A stretch of 5,306 nucleotides of DNA, from positions 1 through 5,306 of the forward strand of contig JAQTUY010000113.1 in assembly GCA_028707105.1 (NCBI GenBank), written 5' to 3'. A model generated the notes under the pieces. That model was not told the origin of the DNA. It made no database searches and worked only from the letters and a program-made list of their open reading frames with translations. Position numbers and translations under genes: made by a program. Positions 1-5,306 of this stretch are shown piece after piece. The stretch comes from Candidatus Omnitrophota bacterium (GTDB lineage Bacteria; Omnitrophota; Koll11; Gygaellales; JAQTUY01). Position 1 is the stretch's first letter; each line of letters starts with the position of its first letter.

Positions 1-1
1 G

Positions 2-415
2 CGTAAAACGCAATACGGGTTCACGTTCATAGAGCTTCTTATCAGTTTGGCGGTTATGGCGATAGCTTTCCTGCCGCTGATGCGCATGTTCACCGGCGGC
101 CTGGAACAGGTTTATACAATAGGCGATATGGATACCGCGCGTTATCTCGGCAAAGAAGGGATGGAGAAACTGCGGAATCTGAATTATACCAAAGCTCAGA
201 TCCGCGATATAGGCGACCTTTGGGAGCCCGGGTTAAACAAACCGCCCCTGGAAATAAACGGCCGTAAATGGCGTATCCTGCGCAAGGTGTTGAAAGAAAC
301 TGACCCGCTTGAGGTGAGGATCCTTGTCTACAGGGAACCCAGGCTTGCTGATTCCAGGCCTATCGTAGAATTAGTGACCCTTATTGAGGATTTAGAATGG
401 ACCGCCGGGGATTAA
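2..415 (+). CDS. PilV/GspI-like type IV minor prepilin (5' partial)
   Basis: The reading frame is open from the window edge to the TAA at 413-415, giving 137 visible codons. The visible N-terminus is RKTQYG followed by FTFIELLISLAVMAIAF. This is a class III prepilin signal: a short basic leader, cleavage expected after Gly by prepilin peptidase PilD/GspO, Phe at +1, Glu at +5, then a hydrophobic helix that anchors the protein in the inner membrane before assembly. A TTG in frame at position 47 lies inside this helix and cannot be the start. Base 1 is g, so the codon just before could be an NTG start and the gene may lack only a few bases. The mature part has the ARYLGKEGMEKLRNLNY stretch typical of PilV/GspI proteins and a late strand ending IVELVTLIEDLEW. 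It probably forms part of the pilus or pseudopilus tip complex with the next gene. A type IV pilus and a type II secretion pseudopilus cannot be told apart here. Confidence 0.85.
   Translation, partial: RKTQYGFTFIELLISLAVMAIAFLPLMRMFTGGLEQVYTIGDMDTARYLGKEGMEKLRNLNYTKAQIRDIGDLWEPGLNKPPLEINGRKWRILRKVLKETDPLEVRILVYREPRLADSRPIVELVTLIEDLEWTAGD
386..390 (+). promoter_or_regulatory. Shine-Dalgarno site for the PilW-like gene
   Basis: GAGGA lies 6 nt upstream of the ATG at 397, inside the 3' end of the preceding prepilin gene. It supports the ATG at 397 as the start, which gives a 5-residue leader (MDRRG) immediately before the prepilin cleavage site. Confidence 0.7.
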
Positions 416-1641
416 CATTAATTGAGCTCCTGATCGCAATTACCATATCGGCCATACTTGCCGGCACGACCGTCCTGATGCTTAAAAGCAGCCTGGACGC
501 CTATACCTTCAGCCAGGACGAGGCTTTTACCCAGAAGATTCTTGATGAGACGCTGGCGCAGTTAAGCAGCGGGACATATAACACCTGGGGCATTCAGGAC
601 GCGGTGGAGATAACTGAAGCCAGGGTGGATGCGTTCTCATTTATGCCCTTATGGGTCGATAGTTCACACAGGATCGCCAGTATGGCTACCGGCGAGCAGG
701 AATTTGTATTGAACCGGCCGTTCAAAGCCGGCGCTCCCTTGCCCATATTTGAGTTTAAGAGAAGCGGCAGCGGAGAATTTGGCACGGCAGCGATTAAGTT
801 TTTTCTTGCCGAGAATAATACGCAAGGCGTATCATCCCCGGATAGGGTCATCCTGGCAGAGCCCCTGCCTTCAGACGCCAGCTTAATAAATATCATATTC
901 CATCCGGACAGCGGCTCTTTCTCCGATACGGTAATGAAGATCAGCTGGTCCGCGCAAAAGTCCGCATTTATACGGCAGTACGGCGGCAGGACCGACATAA
1001 TCCCTCCTAAGGTATATAAGGAATTCAAATTGAATAATGCCGCCTTCCAGTATTACGATAACAATAATACCGAGATCCTTCCGGCCTCTTCGTCCGGCGC
1101 CGTGGCGCAGGATTCCCTGAGCAGTATTACCGCGATAAAGATAAATCTTTATATTACGCCTTCAAATGCCGAGCGGGGCAAGACCCGGCAGGCGTCTTCT
1201 TTTGTGAACTTGCGCAATACCCGCAGTTTCGGCAGCGGAATACTTTTGCGCGCGGGTACACGCGTAAAAATACCCGATTCTGAGCATATCCGGACCTTAA
1301 GCGTAGGCAATATCATAGGCGTCCAAGAAGGAGATATCATCCAGTTCCAGGCAGAAGGGGAAAAGGGAGGGATCTGGCAGGTCACTTTACATTTGGGGAT
1401 CAAAGATGAGCTTTCGGTTATTAAACAATATACGATTGAATACCCTCTCGGAACGGCCGTTTATTCCGAGACCACGAATCTGACAACGGACTTACCGATG
1501 AACCTCTTGAACCTGGGCAATAGCCGTTTTGATTATGATCTTGACAAAGGGATAGATAATACGGTGAACCTGGGAGGCAACGTAATTTTTGTGGTCACCA
1601 GGATGGACTGCGCGGGCGCGGCCCTGTTTGTACGGCCTTAA
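397..1641 (+). CDS. PilW/GspJ-like minor prepilin with extra C-terminal domain
   Basis: The 414-residue product begins MDRRG then LTLIELLIAITISAILAG. This is a class III prepilin signal with an unusually short basic leader, cleavage after Gly5, Glu at mature +5, and one hydrophobic N-terminal helix (about residues 6-27). Around residues 216-274 it shows the usual PilW-family closing pattern: FQYYDNNN, then ITAIKINLYI, then SSFVNLRN. PilW and GspJ proteins normally end about there. This one continues for about 140 residues (275-414) in a strand-rich, glycine-containing stretch with RAGTRVKI, GNIIGVQEGDIIQFQ and GGNVIFVV, which I do not recognise. There is a single cysteine (C405), so no internal disulfide. 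The gene overlaps the upstream prepilin by 19 nt, so the two are co-transcribed and perhaps translationally coupled. It is predicted to be a minor (tip) pilin of a type IV pilus or related secretion filament. PilW-like is preferred over GspJ because of length and the YYD motif. Confidence 0.8.
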   Translation: MDRRGLTLIELLIAITISAILAGTTVLMLKSSLDAYTFSQDEAFTQKILDETLAQLSSGTYNTWGIQDAVEITEARVDAFSFMPLWVDSSHRIASMATGEQEFVLNRPFKAGAPLPIFEFKRSGSGEFGTAAIKFFLAENNTQGVSSPDRVILAEPLPSDASLINIIFHPDSGSFSDTVMKISWSAQKSAFIRQYGGRTDIIPPKVYKEFKLNNAAFQYYDNNNTEILPASSSGAVAQDSLSSITAIKINLYITPSNAERGKTRQASSFVNLRNTRSFGSGILLRAGTRVKIPDSEHIRTLSVGNIIGVQEGDIIQFQAEGEKGGIWQVTLHLGIKDELSVIKQYTIEYPLGTAVYSETTNLTTDLPMNLLNLGNSRFDYDLDKGIDNTVNLGGNVIFVVTRMDCAGAALFVRP

Positions 1642-1649
1642 ACCTTAAC

Positions 1650-1678
1650 TTGACACTTTAAATTTTATAACCTATAAT
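1650..1678 (+). promoter_or_regulatory. Consensus sigma-70 promoter for the cheY-cheA operon
   Basis: The -35 box TTGACA (1650-1655) and the -10 box TATAAT (1673-1678) both match the sigma-70 consensus exactly, separated by the optimal 17 bp, and the spacer is AT-rich. Transcription should start near the purine at about 1685, giving a leader of about 127 nt before the cheY ATG at 1812. The -35 box begins 8 bp after the stop codon of the PilW-like gene. The 9-bp palindrome ACAAGTTGT (1686-1694) lies at the predicted start site and could be an operator, though a match this short may be chance. Confidence 0.85.
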
Positions 1679-1735
1679 AAAACCAACAAGTTGTCAGAAA
1701 ATAAAATAGATTAAATGGGCGCTCTGCGCGCGCGG

Positions 1736-1770
1736 CACTTAGCCCAAATCGGAATTGGGCCGGTGTTTTT
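1736..1770 (+). terminator. Terminator-like hairpin in the cheY leader
   Basis: GCCCAA (1742-1747) pairs with TTGGGC (1755-1760) around a 7-nt loop. The stem can be extended by CACT (1736-1739) with GGTG (1762-1765), one pair being a wobble, across a small 2x1 internal loop. TTTTT (1766-1770) follows directly. It lies downstream of both the pilin genes and the consensus promoter. It could end read-through from the pilin operon, act as an attenuator for cheY-cheA, or do both. The T tract is short, so termination may be partial. Confidence 0.5.
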
Positions 1771-1798
1771 CTTGCGGCGGAGTGTCATCCCGGTGGAT

Positions 1799-1804
1799 AA
1801 GGAG
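1799..1804 (+). promoter_or_regulatory. Shine-Dalgarno site for cheY
   Basis: AAGGAG ends 7 nt before the ATG at 1812. This fixes the cheY start at 1812 rather than an upstream in-frame TTG at 1755, whose extra 19 residues are not CheY-like and would start inside the terminator-like hairpin. Confidence 0.85.
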
Positions 1805-1811
1805 AGATGAT

Positions 1812-2180
1812 ATGGCAAGGATAATGGTTACTGACGATGCTATTTTTATGCGCCAGATGCTCAGCAATATATTAAAAGCCGAAGGTTACGAGATCTGCGG
1901 AGAAGCGTCTAACGCCAAAGAGGCGGTGGAAAAATACCAGCAGTTAAAACCCGACCTTGTCACCATGGATATTGTCATGCCGATGATGGAGGAACTTGAC
2001 GGCATCGGAGCGGTAAAAGAGATACTAAAGTTCGATCCCGGAGCGAAGATCCTTATTATTTCCGTCATGGGCCAGGAATCCCTGGTTACCAAAGCCCTTG
2101 ATGCCGGCGCGAAAGATTTTATTATCAAGCCCTTTAAATCCGAGAGGGTCATCGAGGTAGTAAAGGGTATCCTAAAGTAG
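1812..2180 (+). CDS. cheY: Chemotaxis response regulator CheY (single receiver domain)
   Basis: The 122-residue product is one receiver domain, almost exactly the usual CheY length, with no output domain. The acidic pocket is D8/D9, the phosphate-accepting aspartate is D53 (in TMDIVMP), the switch Ser/Thr is S84 (IISVMG), and the invariant lysine is K106 (DFIIKPF). CheA is expected to phosphorylate D53, and phospho-CheY then changes affinity for its target. The sequence resembles Thermotoga maritima CheY in the VTDDAIFMR, GEASNAKEAVEKY and ALDAGAKDFIIKPF stretches. An oddity is the stretch after D53, MPMMEELDGI, with five residues between the MP and DG motifs where CheY normally has two. That is a 3-residue insertion in the beta3-alpha3 loop beside the active site. 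The gene is first in the operon behind the consensus promoter and lies 36 bp upstream of cheA. Cytoplasmic. The target (flagellar switch, pilus motor or other) is not shown by the sequence. Confidence 0.95.
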   Translation: MARIMVTDDAIFMRQMLSNILKAEGYEICGEASNAKEAVEKYQQLKPDLVTMDIVMPMMEELDGIGAVKEILKFDPGAKILIISVMGQESLVTKALDAGAKDFIIKPFKSERVIEVVKGILK

Positions 2181-2216
2181 TTATAAACAGCCCCTTCTTT
2201 AGCCACCGCCGCCATT

Positions 2217-4181
2217 ATGCAGGAGAATTATCGAGAGTTATTCATCACCGAGTCAGCCGAATACTTAAAAAGTATAAGCCAGGACCTGATTGTCCTCGAG
2301 CAAAACCCCGCCGATAACGAAGCGATCAATAATATATTCCGCGCCGCTCATTCCATGAAAGGGATGGCGGCATCCTTAGGGCTGGATAAGCTTGCCGGCC
2401 TTTCGCATCATCTGGAAGACGTTCTTGACGGCTTAAGAAGCGCTAAGCTTAAAGTAACGCCTGAGCTGATGAACATCCTGTTTTCCTGCCTGGACATCAT
2501 GCAGACATTGGTCGATGAAGTACAGACCAAACAAGATACCAACGTAGATATCAATCCCTACATTGAAGCCTTGAATCAGTTTCTTTCCGGCGAGGGGCCA
2601 AGCGGCGCGCCGGCCCGGGCCGAGGAAGCTGAGACGGATTCCGTGGATTTTACGGAAATAGAGCGTCAGGTTATCAAGAACGCCAAGGATAACGGTTACA
2701 GCACCTACTACATAAAGATATCCATCGCCAGGGATTGTATGCTCAAGCCCGCCAGGGTATTTATTGTCATGAGCCATCTGGATAAGATGGGCGAGATAAT
2801 AAAATCCAACCCCCCGGCCGAAGACCTTGAGCTCGGTAAGTTCGGCAATTCTTTTATCATCGTGCTTATTACTAAAGAACCTGCCCAGGCTGTCCAGCAG
2901 GAGTTATTCACTATATCGGAAGTAGACGACGTGAGGCTCGGCGAGGTCGATGCCTCCGCGCCCCTGCAGCCTAAAAGCGCCCCGGCAGCTCCGGCAGGCG
3001 CCAGCGCCCCCCAGGCCGTTTCATATATCAAGAAGATCCAGAGCATGAGGATCTCTGTAGACAGGCTGGATAAGATCATGAATCTGACCGGGGAACTTAT
3101 AACCGCCAAAACCCGCCTGAACGAGATAGTCCAGTCCCATAAAATAGAGCCGCTTCAGGATGCCATGTTTTTCGTTGAACGCCTTATTTCCAACCTGCAG
3201 GATGAGGTGATGCAGACCAGGCTTTTGCCTATCGCTTACGTCCTGGATACTTTTCCCAGGATGGTCAGGGACCTGGCGCTTAAGGAGAACAAGGATATTG
3301 CTTTTGAAGTATCGGGAAGCGAGATAGAATTAGACCGGCTTATCCTTGATGAACTGGGGGAATTACTGACCCATCTCCTAAGGAATGCCGTCGACCACGG
3401 TATTGAGAGCGCAGAGGAACGTTCGCGCCTCAAGAAAGATCCTCAGGCCAGGATAATGTTGAGAGTTTCCCGCGAGAGAGGCAAGATCTTTATTGAAATA
3501 TCCGATGACGGCAGAGGGGTTTCATTCGAGGCGGTGCGCAGGATCGCGTTAGAGAGGGGGCTGATCACCCAGGAAGAAGCCTCTCATCTTGATGAGAAAG
3601 CGGTCCTTGATCTATTGACCCTGCCCGGGTTCTCTACTAAAGAGAAAGCTACGGCTTTATCGGGCAGAGGGGTAGGCCTGGATGTGGTGAAAGCTAAGGC
3701 TGAAGCGCTGGGAGGCAGGCTTGATTTCGAGACTAAAGAAGGAGTAGGCAGCCGTTTTATCCTGATGCTGCCTCTTACTGTCGCTATTATCAAAGCTCTT
3801 ATGGTTAAGGTCTTGGGGCAGACTTATCTCATACCGCTTGTAAATGTCAGGGAAATAGTCAAAATATCGCCGGTTGATATCAAACCGGTGCAAAATTTTG
3901 AGATGGTCAGGATAAGGGACGAAGTCATTCCCGTTATCAGGCTGAATAAAGAGCTTTATCCCGGGCAGGAAAGCCCGCCCGCCCCCAAGAAGCTAACGAT
4001 GGTGATAATTGAGACCAAGTCTAAAGGCGCGGGCGTGATAGTGGATGAAGTCCTTGGGGAACAGGAAATAGTGGTGAAGCCGTTGGGCGTGCCCTTAAAG
4101 AGGATAAAAGGTATTACGGCCGCCACCGTTATGGGTAACGGCAAAGTGGCGCTAATACTGGATGTAATAGGACTAAGATGA
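2217..4181 (+). CDS. cheA: Chemotaxis histidine kinase CheA
   Basis: The 654-residue product has all five CheA domains. P1 (about 1-125) is the phosphotransfer domain, with phospho-acceptor H45 in AAHSMKG. P2 (about 143-245) is a CheY-binding domain resembling that of Thermotoga CheA (YYIKISIARDCMLKPARVF). An Ala/Pro-rich linker covers about 246-270. P3 (about 273-335) is the dimerisation helix pair, ending MQTRLLPI. P4 (about 336-521) is the ATPase, with N box HLLRNAVDHG (386-395), G1 DDGRG (430-434), GFST (471-474) and G2 GRGVGLDVV (483-491). P5 (about 525-654) is CheW-like and binds receptors and CheW. No key residue is missing, so an active cytoplasmic kinase for CheY is expected. The ATG at 2217 fits the family N-terminus but has no clear Shine-Dalgarno site upstream. 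An AGGAG lies just inside the gene (2221-2225), where it cannot serve this start. The stop is followed after 1 nt by the FtsA-like gene. Confidence 0.96.
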   Translation: MQENYRELFITESAEYLKSISQDLIVLEQNPADNEAINNIFRAAHSMKGMAASLGLDKLAGLSHHLEDVLDGLRSAKLKVTPELMNILFSCLDIMQTLVDEVQTKQDTNVDINPYIEALNQFLSGEGPSGAPARAEEAETDSVDFTEIERQVIKNAKDNGYSTYYIKISIARDCMLKPARVFIVMSHLDKMGEIIKSNPPAEDLELGKFGNSFIIVLITKEPAQAVQQELFTISEVDDVRLGEVDASAPLQPKSAPAAPAGASAPQAVSYIKKIQSMRISVDRLDKIMNLTGELITAKTRLNEIVQSHKIEPLQDAMFFVERLISNLQDEVMQTRLLPIAYVLDTFPRMVRDLALKENKDIAFEVSGSEIELDRLILDELGELLTHLLRNAVDHGIESAEERSRLKKDPQARIMLRVSRERGKIFIEISDDGRGVSFEAVRRIALERGLITQEEASHLDEKAVLDLLTLPGFSTKEKATALSGRGVGLDVVKAKAEALGGRLDFETKEGVGSRFILMLPLTVAIIKALMVKVLGQTYLIPLVNVREIVKISPVDIKPVQNFEMVRIRDEVIPVIRLNKELYPGQESPPAPKKLTMVIIETKSKGAGVIVDEVLGEQEIVVKPLGVPLKRIKGITAATVMGNGKVALILDVIGLR

Positions 4182-4182
4182 T

Positions 4183-5306
4183 ATGAACGCGGATATTTTT
4201 GCTTTAGATATAGGGACCAGGAAGGTGATGGGATTGATTGCGCGCCAGGTCGACGGGCGCCTGGAGATAGTGGATGTTGAGACAGTCGAGCATCCCAGCC
4301 GGCCGATGTATGACGGAATGATCCATAATATTGATGAGGTCGTATCTATCGTTAAACAGATAAAAAACGCCCTGGAATCCCGGATAAACAAAAAGCTGGA
4401 TAAGGTGGGGGTGGCGGTGGCCGGCCGTAATCTGGTCACCTTTGTGAGTAAGGCCGAGAAAGACCTGATGTCGGAGCAGGAGATCACCGCTTCGATAATC
4501 CGCGACCTTGAATTAGAGGCTGTGGATAAGATAAGCGCGCAGTCGCACCAGAAATTATCTAACCTTCATTGCGTGGGATACAGCCCGGTCTATTACGAAT
4601 TAGACGGGACGCGCGTTTTGAATCTTATGGGCCATAAGGGCAGGAAGGCCGGGCTCGAGGTGATCGTCACCTTTTTGCCGCGCATGGTCCTGGAAAGCAT
4701 GTTTACCGTCCTGGAAAGGGCGGGCCTGGAACTTATTAATATCACCCTTGAGCCTATTGCCGCTATCAATGCTATTGTCCCCGAAGATATGCGCCACTTA
4801 AACCTTTTGTTGGTCGATGTCGGGGCCGGGACTTCAGACCTGGCTATTACCAAAGACAGCCTGGTTTTTGCCTATGGTATGGTGCCTGAAGCGGGCGATG
4901 AGATAAGCGAAGCCATCTGCCAGGCGTTACTTACCGATTTTAGTACCGCCGAACGCATCAAACGGTCGCTTGAGGCGCTTGAAGAGATAGAATACGAGGA
5001 TATCTGGGGCAAGAAACATTCAACGACGGCAAGCCGGGTAAAAGAAACGCTGCTGCCCAGGGTCGAGTCTCTGGCCGCTAATATTGCCAAGAGGGCGCGG
5101 GAATTAAATCCTGACGCCCCCCTGCACGCGGTGATCGGGGTCGGCGGGGGAAGCTTGACCTACAGGCTTATGCCGCAATTAGCCTCGAGCCTGAACCTGG
5201 ATAATAACCGGGTGGGGATACGCCTGCCTAAAGCGGTTAAGAATATCCAGGATAAAACAGGCAAGCTTACCGGGCCGGAAAGCGTAACGCCGCTGGGGAT
5301 CGCTAT
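4183..5306 (+). CDS. FtsA-like actin-fold ATPase (3' partial)
   Basis: The frame opens at the ATG at 4183, 1 nt after the cheA stop, with a modest AGGA at 4169-4172, and stays open to the window end (374 codons, no stop). Actin/Hsp70-superfamily motifs appear in order: phosphate-1 LDIGTRKVMGLI (8-19), phosphate-2 VDVGAGTSD (211-219) and the adenosine motif IGVGGGS (318-324). An SHS2/1C-like insertion lies between the first two (about 75-190), starting VGVAVAGRNLVT. This domain order marks the FtsA/PilM group rather than MreB or DnaK. The stretch PESVTPLGIA (365-374) corresponds to the final helix of the actin core, so the C-terminus, including any membrane-binding helix or extra domain, is not visible. 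It more closely resembles the divergent 'cell division FtsA domain' proteins of Firmicutes than housekeeping FtsA. A role with FtsZ, or with pilus assembly as for PilM, is possible. Tight linkage to cheA implies co-expression. Confidence 0.85.
   Translation, partial: MNADIFALDIGTRKVMGLIARQVDGRLEIVDVETVEHPSRPMYDGMIHNIDEVVSIVKQIKNALESRINKKLDKVGVAVAGRNLVTFVSKAEKDLMSEQEITASIIRDLELEAVDKISAQSHQKLSNLHCVGYSPVYYELDGTRVLNLMGHKGRKAGLEVIVTFLPRMVLESMFTVLERAGLELINITLEPIAAINAIVPEDMRHLNLLLVDVGAGTSDLAITKDSLVFAYGMVPEAGDEISEAICQALLTDFSTAERIKRSLEALEEIEYEDIWGKKHSTTASRVKETLLPRVESLAANIAKRARELNPDAPLHAVIGVGGGSLTYRLMPQLASSLNLDNNRVGIRLPKAVKNIQDKTGKLTGPESVTPLGIA

Larger units (their letters stand above)
1685..1811 (+). 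other. Structured 5' leader of cheY mRNA
   Basis: This is the untranslated stretch between the predicted transcription start and cheY. It begins AT-rich (to about 1715), then turns abruptly GC-rich. TGGGC at 1716-1720 is complementary to GCCCA at 1742-1746, and that same GCCCA segment is also the 5' arm of the terminator-like hairpin at 1736-1765. The two pairings are mutually exclusive, as in attenuators and riboswitches. I could not match the leader to a known class; in particular I do not see the conserved elements of the c-di-GMP-I (GEMM) aptamer. No convincing small ORF with a ribosome site was seen in it. Function is inferred from layout only. Confidence 0.4.

Noticed and set aside
47..415. 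Start of the first gene at the TTG at position 47
   Set aside because: The frame is open upstream to the window edge and encodes a prepilin cleavage motif (G, then FTFIELL) before position 47; a start there would cut the transmembrane helix in half.
594..1028. 144-codon open frame on the minus strand inside the PilW-like gene
   Set aside because: It is opposite a well-supported prepilin gene, has no recognisable motif, and looks like a shadow of the coding strand.
1760..1795. CCGGTG repeated at 1760-1765 and 1790-1795
   Set aside because: A six-base repeat in a GC-rich leader is expected by chance and has no further symmetry.
1755..1811. N-terminal extension of CheY from the TTG at 1755
   Set aside because: The extra residues are not CheY-like, the start lies in a hairpin stem, and the ATG at 1812 has a well-placed AAGGAG.
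1685..1811. c-di-GMP (GEMM) riboswitch in the cheY leader
   Set aside because: Considered because such riboswitches often precede pilus and motility genes, but the conserved aptamer elements were not found by eye.
1886..2215. 109-codon minus-strand open frame opposite cheY
   Set aside because: It is antisense to the conserved CheY active-site codons and has no family resemblance; a shadow frame.
2433..4144. Several minus-strand open frames of 62-133 codons within cheA
   Set aside because: All lie opposite conserved CheA domains and show no domain motifs; shadow frames.
4173..5090. Minus-strand open frames of 65-104 codons opposite the FtsA-like gene
   Set aside because: The plus strand encodes a continuous actin-fold protein with ordered motifs; the minus frames are serine/isoleucine-rich shadows.

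Overview
This window reads as bacterial chromosome from a Gram-negative-type organism of moderate GC. Every gene is on the plus strand and they are tightly packed. Arginine codon AGG and isoleucine codon ATA are frequent despite the moderate GC. CheY and CheA are of the Thermotoga/Firmicutes type, and they sit beside type IV pilin-like genes. This combination would fit an uncultured lineage such as Omnitrophota, but that placement is an inference from style, not a demonstrated assignment.

Region 1 (1-1641) is the end of a pilin-like cluster. It has a PilV/GspI-like minor prepilin, cut at its 5' end by the window edge, followed with a 19-nt overlap by a 414-residue PilW/GspJ-like prepilin. Both carry a class III (type IV prepilin) signal with Glu at position +5 of the mature protein. 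The second appears to carry an extra C-terminal domain of about 140 residues after the usual PilW-like ending.

Region 2 (1642-1811) is the only sizeable intergenic stretch, 170 bp. It starts with an exact consensus sigma-70 promoter (TTGACA, 17 bp, TATAAT) just 8 bp after the pilin stop codon. A leader of about 127 nt follows. It contains a terminator-like hairpin ending in T5, and an upstream segment that could pair with the 5' arm of that hairpin. This is the layout of an attenuator or of a terminator shared with the upstream operon. A good Shine-Dalgarno site precedes cheY.

Region 3 (1812-5306) is a signalling operon. It encodes a single-domain CheY with a 3-residue insertion beside the phosphorylation site, a complete five-domain CheA kinase, and, 1 nt after cheA, an FtsA-like actin-fold ATPase that runs off the window. 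No CheW, receptor, CheR, CheB or phosphatase gene is in view.

Working model (inference): a CheA-CheY relay is co-expressed with an FtsA/PilM-superfamily ATPase and lies next to minor pilin genes. The output could be pilus-based motility or a cell-envelope or cell-division process rather than, or as well as, flagellar rotation.
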